The notes beneath the pieces were generated by a model. The model was not told where the DNA came from and made no database searches. It saw only the letters and a list, made by a program, of their open reading frames with translations. From the NCBI GenBank assembly GCA_043749095.1, contig JAYVEB010000225.1, positions 1 through 10,914 on the forward strand: 10,914 nt of DNA, read 5' to 3'. The position numbers and the translations under genes are program-made. Source of the stretch: PBB1 sp043749095. Lineage in GTDB: Bacteria; Pseudomonadota; Gammaproteobacteria; Burkholderiales; Burkholderiaceae_C. Shown piece by piece: positions 6,637 through 10,914 of the stretch (positions are counted from its first letter, which is position 1; each line of letters starts with the position of its first letter).

Positions 6637-7986
6637 ATGTGGTTGAGGTTGCTTGAGCGTTTTGGACGCAGCGTGTACGCCTTTCCGCTGGCCTGCATCG
6701 CCGCGCTGGTGTTGCTGGTGATCAGCGAAACCTCGTACCGGTCGGCGTCGGGATCGATGCAGCAACTCGCGACGATGGCGTCGACACGCACCGAGATCCA
6801 GTCGCTGTGGCGTCACCTGGTCGACGCGGAAACCGGCCAGCGCGGCTACCTGTTGACCGGTCGCGACGACTACCTGAAGCCCTACCGCGATTCGCTGGCG
6901 CAGGTGGACGCCTCAGTGCACCAGCTGACCGACTACTACCGCGACGACGCAGAAGGCCAGCCGCTGGTCACTCAACTCGCAGCGCTCAGCACGCAGAAGC
7001 TGTCCGAACTGGCCACCACGATGCGGCTGTACGACGACGGCAAGCAGGATGGCTGGCGCGAGATGATGCTGACCAACATCGGCCAGGAAAAGATGGAAGC
7101 GATCCGGGTGGCGTCGCGCACGCTGCTGGACCTCGAATCGCAGCGGGTCACCCGCAAGCGCGAAGGCGTGCAGCGCACCTTGCTGATCAACCGCATCGGC
7201 GTGGCGCTGACCACGCTGATCAGCCTGCTCGCAGTCTCGCTGTACTTCAGGCAGAGCCTGGTGCTGACGCGTGTGCAGCTGGAGCAGAAGCTGGCGGTGC
7301 AGGTCGAGCGTGACCGGCTGGAAACCGAGGTCAAGACCCGCACTGCGCAGCTCACCGAGCTCGCCCAGCATTTGCAGACCGCACGCGAAGACGAACGCAG
7401 CCGGCTCGCCCGGGAACTGCACGACGAGCTGGGCGCGCTGCTGACGGCCGCCAAGCTCGACGCGGCGCGGCTGAAGGCCCGGCTCGGCACGATGACGCCT
7501 GAGGTTGCCGAACGCCTGCAGCACCTGAACAAGCTGCTGAACGACGGCATCGCGTTGAAGCGACAGATCATCGAGAACCTGCGCCCCTCGTCGCTGAGCA
7601 ACCTGGGTCTGGTGGCGGCGCTGGAGATCGTGACCAGCGAATTCGCCTCCGCGTCAGGGCTGCGCGTTCACGTGAAGCTCGCACCGACCGACCTCTGCCC
7701 ATCTGGCGAATTGACGAGCTACCGTCTGGTCCAGGAAGCATTGACCAACATCGCCAAATACGCAAAGGCCACCGAGATCTGGGTCGATCTGTCGCAACAC
7801 GACGGGACGGTGACGCTGACCGTGCGCGACAACGGCATCGGCTTCGACACCACCGTGCCGCGGCAGGCGGCGCACGGTTTGCTCGGCATGCGCTACCGCG
7901 TCGAAGCCGAGGGCGGGCAGATGGCCCTCGTCAGCCAGCCTGGCGCCGGCACCTCTATCGAGGCCCGGTTGCCCGCCACGGTTTGA
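6637..7986 (+). CDS. CHASE3-domain membrane sensor histidine kinase (NarX/DegS-like core)
   Basis: This 449-residue inner-membrane sensor kinase has membrane segment 1 at about 14-30 and a periplasmic CHASE3 sensor at about 31-183; DAETGQRGYLLTG is the hallmark motif. Membrane segment 2 is at about 184-204, followed by a coiled-coil linker at 210-250. The HisKA_3 dimerisation domain has phospho-accepting His262 (RLARELHDELG). The HATPase_c domain has Asn371 in the N box (ALTNIAKYAKA), DNGIGF at 398-403 and HGLLGMRYRVEAEGG at 413-427. All catalytic motifs look intact. The ligand of CHASE3 sensors is generally unknown. The core type predicts a NarL-family partner, which is the divergent gene at 5954-6586. 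The gene lies directly upstream of a small envelope-protein gene group and may share its signal context. A GTG start two codons earlier is possible. Confidence 0.93.
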   Translation: MWLRLLERFGRSVYAFPLACIAALVLLVISETSYRSASGSMQQLATMASTRTEIQSLWRHLVDAETGQRGYLLTGRDDYLKPYRDSLAQVDASVHQLTDYYRDDAEGQPLVTQLAALSTQKLSELATTMRLYDDGKQDGWREMMLTNIGQEKMEAIRVASRTLLDLESQRVTRKREGVQRTLLINRIGVALTTLISLLAVSLYFRQSLVLTRVQLEQKLAVQVERDRLETEVKTRTAQLTELAQHLQTAREDERSRLARELHDELGALLTAAKLDAARLKARLGTMTPEVAERLQHLNKLLNDGIALKRQIIENLRPSSLSNLGLVAALEIVTSEFASASGLRVHVKLAPTDLCPSGELTSYRLVQEALTNIAKYAKATEIWVDLSQHDGTVTLTVRDNGIGFDTTVPRQAAHGLLGMRYRVEAEGGQMALVSQPGAGTSIEARLPATV

Positions 7987-7991
7987 GCCAC

Positions 7992-8008
7992 GCCGCGCCT
8001 GCCGCGGC
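7992..8008 (+). terminator. Weak hairpin after the kinase gene
   Basis: A 6-bp all-G/C stem (GCCGCG/CGCGGC) with a 5-base loop lies six bases after the kinase stop. It is followed, after a few bases, by a T-rich but interrupted stretch (GTTTCGCTTTCCTTG). It could be a weak intrinsic terminator. The uninterrupted T run of a strong terminator is missing, so this is tentative. Confidence 0.35.
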
Positions 8009-8162
8009 CACCGTTTCGCTTTCCTTGTCGTCGCCTTCCTACAGGCGCGTACCAAATCGGCTGACGCCGACAAGGCCAGCCGGACTATCGATCGAACACC
8101 ACTGGGAAATGACACTGACTGTGCGTGATGTGCTTCGTGCCACATGCACCGCCCGTCAACTC
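8009..8162 (+). promoter_or_regulatory. Probable promoter region of the envelope gene group
   Basis: About 165 bases separate the kinase hairpin from the ribosome site of the DUF1328 gene, the largest non-coding gap on the right side. It contains an inverted repeat CGGCTG/CAGCCG (8058-8063 and 8077-8082, 13 bases apart), possibly a protein-binding site. CTATCGATCGAA follows, with a loose resemblance to a sigma-S-type -10 (CTAT...). No confident promoter can be fixed by eye. A promoter somewhere here is inferred from the gap and from the distinct function of the downstream genes. Confidence 0.35.
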
Positions 8163-8167
8163 AGGAG
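8163..8167 (+). promoter_or_regulatory. Ribosome binding site of the DUF1328 gene
   Basis: AGGAG lies six bases before ATG 8174. It decides the start: ATGs at 8144 and 8168 are in the same frame, but one lies upstream of this site and the other directly abuts it. The resulting N-terminus MLHYAVVFFV is typical of the family. Confidence 0.7.
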
Positions 8168-8173
8168 ATGTTC

Positions 8174-8335
8174 ATGTTGCATTACGCCGTCGTTTTCTTC
8201 GTCATTGCGCTGATCGCCGCGCTGTTCGGCTTCGGTGGCATCGCCGCCAGTGCCGTCGGCATTGCCAAGGTCCTCTTCGTGATCTTCCTCGTGCTTGCCA
8301 TCGGCAGCTTCCTGCTGGGCCAGATGAAGAAGTAG
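8174..8335 (+). CDS. DUF1328 family small membrane protein (YtjA-like)
   Basis: This 53-residue, very hydrophobic protein has two membrane segments (about residues 3-23 and 29-49) around a Gly/Ala-rich turn (FGFGGIAASAVGIAK), ending in MKK. Length and pattern match the DUF1328/YtjA family, which has no established biochemical activity. In E. coli the relative ytjA lies beside osmY, a stationary-phase and osmotic-stress gene. Here a BON-domain (OsmY-type) gene is four genes downstream, so the association is retained in a looser form. It has a strong ribosome site, and a hairpin follows its stop within six bases. Confidence 0.88.
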   Translation: MLHYAVVFFVIALIAALFGFGGIAASAVGIAKVLFVIFLVLAIGSFLLGQMKK

Positions 8336-8340
8336 TCGTT

Positions 8341-8360
8341 GCAGCGCCTGTCTGCGCTGC
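8341..8360 (+). terminator. Hairpin after the DUF1328 gene, possible attenuator or mRNA end
   Basis: A perfect 7-bp stem (GCAGCGC/GCGCTGC) with a 6-base loop (CTGTCT) starts five bases after the stop codon. No T run follows, so it is not a classical intrinsic terminator. It may protect the 3' end of a short transcript, slow the polymerase, or be incidental. The next gene has its own good ribosome site 54 bases further on. Confidence 0.4.
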
Positions 8361-8426
8361 CAGCTCCTCCGTTTCGCTCGTGCACTCCTCCGCTCCTCGT
8401 TACCCACTCATCCAAGGAACCCCATC

Positions 8427-8795
8427 ATGACCATCACCACGCCCAGCCAGTTCGCCGAAGGCGCCGCAGATTCTGCAGAACTGGCCGTCAACCAGATCGA
8501 CAAGTCGGCTCAAGAGGTTCACAACACGTTGGACAATGGCGCCCACAAGGCGATCGACTCCGCCAAACCAGTGATGGAACGCTGGGCCAAGGATGCAGAG
8601 GCGATTGCACGTCGCGGCCTCGACAGCGCTCGCGACACCTCACGGCAGCTGCGAGAACGTGCTGCGCAGGCCTCGGACACCACCGTCAAGTACATCCAGG
8701 ACGAGCCGGTCAAGGCAATGCTGATCGCTGCAGCAGCCGGAGCCGCGCTGGTCACGGTGATCAGCCTGCTGAGCCGTTCACGTCAACGCGACTGA
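8427..8795 (+). CDS. DUF883 family protein (YqjD/ElaB-like, C-tail membrane-anchored)
   Basis: This 122-residue protein has a long amphipathic helical N-terminal region (about residues 8-90, rich in Ala, Asp, Lys and Arg, no Cys). It ends in the family signature DEPVKAMLIAAAAGAALV, which opens a single C-terminal membrane helix (about 95-115) and a short basic tail. E. coli YqjD and ElaB have this layout; YqjD is reported to bind ribosomes at the inner membrane in stationary phase. A similar role here is inference. The ribosome site AAGGA (8414-8418) is eight bases before the ATG. The next gene is YqjE-like, the same order as in E. coli yqjD-yqjE. Confidence 0.88.
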   Translation: MTITTPSQFAEGAADSAELAVNQIDKSAQEVHNTLDNGAHKAIDSAKPVMERWAKDAEAIARRGLDSARDTSRQLRERAAQASDTTVKYIQDEPVKAMLIAAAAGAALVTVISLLSRSRQRD

Positions 8796-8841
8796 TCGCA
8801 CGCCCAGCAGCCGTCCACCCTGAATCGCAAACGACCTCCGC

Positions 8842-9219
8842 ATGCATCCGTTTTTCAAACTCATGGTGGATCGGCCTGCCGTCATCACCGACCATGTCGA
8901 AGCCTACGCCTCGTTGGCAACGCTGGAGTTGTCGGGGGCCGTCAAGCAACTCAGGTTGCGCGCGCTGCAAATGGCGATTGCCCTGTCCTGCGCAGCCGCG
9001 GCGGCGGTGCTGGCCGGCGTGGCGGTGATGCTGTGGGCGGTGACGCCTGCAGACCATTTGCACGCGCCCTGGCTGTTGTGGCTCATCCCCGGGCTGCCGG
9101 CGATCGTCGCGGTGTGGTGCTGGTTGTCGGCGCAAGCCGTCAGATACCCGCCTGCTTTTTCGGCCCTGCGCGGCCAGGTGCGCGCGGACATCGACATGCT
9201 GCGTGAGGTCAGCCCGTGA
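8842..9219 (+). CDS. YqjE-like membrane protein (phage-holin-superfamily type)
   Basis: This 125-residue membrane protein has a short cytoplasmic N-terminal helix (VEAYASLATLELSGAVKQ) and two membrane segments (about 43-67 and 76-97) linked by a short loop. Its charged C-terminal helix contains LRGQVRADIDMLRE. This matches the YqjE family, often annotated as putative holin superfamily III by fold resemblance only. There is no lysis cassette here, so a phage origin is not supported. Its position between YqjD-like and YqjK-position genes reproduces the E. coli order. Its stop overlaps the next start (GTGA), indicating translational coupling. No strong ribosome site precedes ATG 8842; a second in-frame ATG is at 8863. 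Confidence 0.8.
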   Translation: MHPFFKLMVDRPAVITDHVEAYASLATLELSGAVKQLRLRALQMAIALSCAAAAAVLAGVAVMLWAVTPADHLHAPWLLWLIPGLPAIVAVWCWLSAQAVRYPPAFSALRGQVRADIDMLREVSP

Positions 9220-9818
9220 ACGCCACCCCAGCGCCGGTGGGATACCAGGTGCTGCGGGCACCGGATGCGTCGGCGACTACCGTGCTTGGTGCCACCGAGC
9301 GACTGCAACAGTCGCGGCGCCTGATGCGCGATCACATGATGGAGCTGAACGCAAGTTCGGCTCAGGCGCACGCCAAAAAACAAGGCTCAGGAAAACCGAG
9401 CGCATTGCTGGCCACCCTGACCGCCCTGCCGGTGCTCGGTCCGCTGATAGACAGAGCAGCCACCTGGTGGGAAGGCCATCCCTTGCACGCGGTGGTCGCC
9501 CTTTTCACCACTCGCCAGGCCTCGGCGGCCGAACCACTGAAACAACGGCACCCTTGGGCCATGTTGCTGGGCGCAGCAGCCATCGGAGCGCTGCTGATGT
9601 GGACGCGGCCCTGGCGTTATGCGCTGCTGCGGCGCGCCGTCTACGCCGGCCTGGTGCCCCAGGTGGTCACCACGCTGCTGTCGCGCGTGTCGGCCGATGG
9701 CCTGCTTGATCTCGTCAATTCGCTGTTGCAGGGTCCTGCTGCAAACAGCTCGCCGCCGCCGGCTGCCGAGCATCAGCCTGCAGGGCACGAAGCCGCGCCG
9801 AACAGCACGCTGCATTGA
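9216..9818 (+). CDS. Hypothetical membrane protein in the yqjK position
   Basis: I do not recognise a defined domain in this 200-residue protein. A basic helical stretch near residues 27-46 (ATERLQQSRRLMRDHMMELN) resembles the start of YqjK-type proteins. A Lys/Ser-rich linker (50-62) follows, then a hydrophobic region at 63-80, a clear membrane helix at about 113-130 (WAMLLGAAAIGALLMWT) flanked by Arg, and another amphipathic or hydrophobic helix at 142-156. The tail (173-200) is Pro/Ala/His-rich and probably disordered. It is about twice the length of E. coli YqjK, so homology is suggested by position more than by sequence. The GTG start at 9216 overlaps the YqjE-like stop by four bases, strong support for coupling and for this start. 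A terminator-like hairpin overlaps its last codons. Confidence 0.75.
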   Translation: MNATPAPVGYQVLRAPDASATTVLGATERLQQSRRLMRDHMMELNASSAQAHAKKQGSGKPSALLATLTALPVLGPLIDRAATWWEGHPLHAVVALFTTRQASAAEPLKQRHPWAMLLGAAAIGALLMWTRPWRYALLRRAVYAGLVPQVVTTLLSRVSADGLLDLVNSLLQGPAANSSPPPAAEHQPAGHEAAPNSTLH

Positions 9819-9857
9819 CGCTGCAGCGGCAGGTTTTCTCTCACTTTGTTTTTTTCC
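9808..9857 (+). terminator. Hairpin plus T-rich run between the yqjK-position gene and the BON gene
   Basis: A perfect 7-bp stem (CGCTGCA/TGCAGCG, 9808-9814 and 9822-9828) with a 7-base loop spans the stop codon of the upstream gene. It is followed by GCAGG and a T-rich stretch with TTTT at 9833-9836 and a longer T run near 9850-9855. It resembles a leaky intrinsic terminator. Some read-through to the BON gene would be expected because no separate promoter is evident in the remaining bases. Confidence 0.45.
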
Positions 9858-9879
9858 ACTCGCCACAAGGAGTTACACC

Positions 9880-10194
9880 ATGTCCACACGCACCACCCTC
9901 GCTTCCATCGCCGCTTGCGTTGCGCTGATCTCGATTTCAGGCTGTGCCGTGACGCGCGATCAATCGACCGTCGGCGCCTACATCGACGACGCCACGATCA
10001 CCACCTCGGTGAAGGCCCGCTTCGTCGAAAACAAGGATGTCGATGCGTCGTCGATCAGCGTTGAGACCCTGAACGGCACGGTGCTGCTGTCGGGCTTCGC
10101 GAAGAACAGCACCGAGAAGGTCCGCGCCGAGGAACTCGCCATCTCGGTCAAGGGCGTAAAGTCGGTGCGCAACGAAATCGCGCTGCGCGGTTGA
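9880..10194 (+). CDS. BON-domain lipoprotein (OsmY-like)
   Basis: This 104-residue exported lipoprotein has an N-terminal signal peptide (Arg4, hydrophobic core at about 6-20) ending in the lipobox ISGC with lipidated Cys22. A single BON domain follows (about 37-103) with the pattern DDATITTSVKARF, then VETLNGTVLLSGF and VKSVRNEIAL. BON domains bind phospholipid or envelope components; the E. coli relatives OsmY and DolP have two domains, this protein one. Residues 23-24 are Ala-Val, with no Asp at +2, which favours outer-membrane sorting by the Lol rule. The ribosome site AAGGAG (9867-9872) is seven bases before the ATG. It ends the envelope gene group and is followed by a strong terminator. 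Function is probably envelope stress protection, by inference. Confidence 0.92.
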   Translation: MSTRTTLASIAACVALISISGCAVTRDQSTVGAYIDDATITTSVKARFVENKDVDASSISVETLNGTVLLSGFAKNSTEKVRAEELAISVKGVKSVRNEIALRG

Positions 10195-10214
10195 CTGGAT
10201 ACACGCCGCCCACG

Positions 10215-10242
10215 AAAAAGGCCCGCTTGCGCGGGCCTTTTT
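10215..10242. terminator. Bidirectional intrinsic terminator
   Basis: A perfect 12-bp inverted repeat (AAAAAGGCCCGC/GCGGGCCTTTTT) with a TTGC loop has a T run on either strand. It sits 20 bases after the BON lipoprotein stop and about 30 bases after the converging helicase gene's stop, so it can end transcription from both sides. This is the strongest non-coding element in the window. Confidence 0.93.
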
Positions 10243-10271
10243 CATCGGGAGAGCACTGCTGGCAAAGACGC

Positions 10272-10914
10272 TCAGCGCGTGAACCCACCAGTGCGCGGAC
10301 GCGCCTTGAACGGTGCGCGGCTCGGTGCTGCGGCACCTTCGACCGGCCGGCGTGCCGGCGCACGGTCGAACGGACCGGCGGCGCGCGGTGCGAAGTTGTC
10401 GTCACGGCGCGGGGCGAAACCACTTTCGTCACGCCGTGGCGCGAACGACGGCTTGCCGAAGCGGCTGTTCGACGGCGCACCGGAGCGGTTGCCGAATCCA
10501 CCAGGGCGGCGTTCGGTGTCTGCGCCGGGACGCGGTGCGTACATCCGCGGCTCGGGGCTCTTCGGCTCCAGACCGGCGATGGTGCTGACCGGGATGTTCT
10601 GCGTCGTGAACTGCTGGATGCGGCGGATCATGCCGGTGTCCATCCGTTCGCCCAGCGTGATCGCCAGACCGTTCTTGCCGGCGCGGCCGGTGCGGCCGAT
10701 GCGGTGGACATAGTCCTCGGCCTTCATCGGCAGACCGTAGTTGATGACGTGGCTGATGCTCGGGACGTCGATGCCGCGCGCGGCCACGTCGGTTGCAACC
10801 AGCACCTTCAGCTGTTGCGTGCGCAGACCTTGCAGCACGCGGTTGCGCCGCCCCTGCGGCATGCCGCCGTGCAAGGAGGCAACCTTGTGGCCCATGTCGG
10901 CGAGTCGATCGGCG
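10272..10914 (-). CDS. rhlE: DEAD-box ATP-dependent RNA helicase, C-terminal part (RhlE-type)
   Basis: The last 213 residues of a DEAD-box RNA helicase; the N-terminal ATPase half lies beyond the right edge. The visible part opens with ADRLADMGHKVASLHGGMPQ, then motif V (VATDVAARGIDVP, about 39-51) and motif VI (HRIGRTGRAG, 70-79) of the RecA-like domain 2. NIPVSTIAGLEPK closes the domain, as is usual in RhlE. From about residue 120 the chain is a low-complexity tail rich in Arg, Pro, Ala, Gly and Phe with three FAPR units (157, 166, 174), likely an RNA-binding disordered region. RhlE acts in ribosome assembly and RNA turnover, often at low temperature. Its assignment to RhlE rather than another DEAD-box helicase rests on similarity of the domain 2 sequence and is likely but not certain. 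Confidence 0.9.
   Translation of the reverse strand, partial: ADRLADMGHKVASLHGGMPQGRRNRVLQGLRTQQLKVLVATDVAARGIDVPSISHVINYGLPMKAEDYVHRIGRTGRAGKNGLAITLGERMDTGMIRRIQQFTTQNIPVSTIAGLEPKSPEPRMYAPRPGADTERRPGGFGNRSGAPSNSRFGKPSFAPRRDESGFAPRRDDNFAPRAAGPFDRAPARRPVEGAAAPSRAPFKARPRTGGFTR

Noticed and set aside
6149..6646. Plus-strand open frames opposite the NarL-type regulator
   Set aside because: They are antisense reads of a gene with intact receiver and helix-turn-helix motifs; composition is His/Gln/Arg-rich and no ribosome site is seen.
8842..9219. Phage holin / prophage remnant
   Set aside because: The resemblance is only to the two-helix YqjE family. No endolysin, integrase, attachment site or other phage gene is nearby, and the order yqjD-yqjE is a known chromosomal arrangement.
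9819..9828. 10-base palindrome CGCTGCAGCG
   Set aside because: A self-complementary 10-mer is common by chance in GC-rich DNA, and half of it is better used in the longer 7-bp hairpin at 9808-9828.

Overview
The window is a GC-rich, densely packed stretch of bacterial chromosome. Its gene content points to a betaproteobacterium of the order Burkholderiales (Leptothrix/Rubrivivax/Methylibium-like): an intracellular PHB depolymerase, a stand-alone soluble RsxB ferredoxin next to nth, a RhlE-type helicase with a basic low-complexity tail, and a yqjD/yqjE-type membrane gene group. This placement is inferred from gene content, not from a search. No rRNA, tRNA, CRISPR array, insertion sequence or phage structural gene was seen. 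No gene-free stretch exceeds about 190 bases.

Left part (1-5402, all + strand). The 3' end of phaZ is followed by a tightly packed run: rsxB-like ferredoxin, B12-binding-type radical SAM protein, and nth (endonuclease III). In this run rsxB and the radical SAM gene overlap by one base (TGATG), and the ancestral end of the radical SAM frame overlaps the GTG start of nth by four bases (GTGA). The main anomaly of the window lies here. The radical SAM frame carries an in-frame TAG at 3028-3030, and recognisably coding sequence continues in the same frame to 3288. After nth come a small cytoplasmic FKBP-type prolyl isomerase and a bacterial transglutaminase-like protein with an intact Cys-His-Asp triad.

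Middle part (5403-7986). This is a signalling block. A stand-alone receiver protein (+) converges on a NarL/LuxR-type response regulator (-). The regulator diverges, across only about 50 bases, from a membrane CHASE3 histidine kinase (+). Kinase and NarL-type regulator form an obvious pair; the lone receiver may be a second output or a phosphate sink.

Right part (7987-10194, + strand). Five small membrane or envelope genes follow: DUF1328 (YtjA-like), DUF883 (YqjD/ElaB-like), YqjE-like, a larger YqjK-position protein, and a BON-domain lipoprotein (OsmY-like). In E. coli the relatives form two separate groups (osmY-ytjA and yqjD-yqjE-yqjK), which are linked to stationary-phase or osmotic stress. 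Here they sit together directly downstream of the two-component system, so a regulatory link is a reasonable but untested inference. Hairpins after the DUF1328 and YqjK-like genes may grade expression along the group. A perfect 12-bp bidirectional terminator (10215-10242) separates it from the converging C-terminal part of a RhlE-type DEAD-box RNA helicase, which runs off the right edge.
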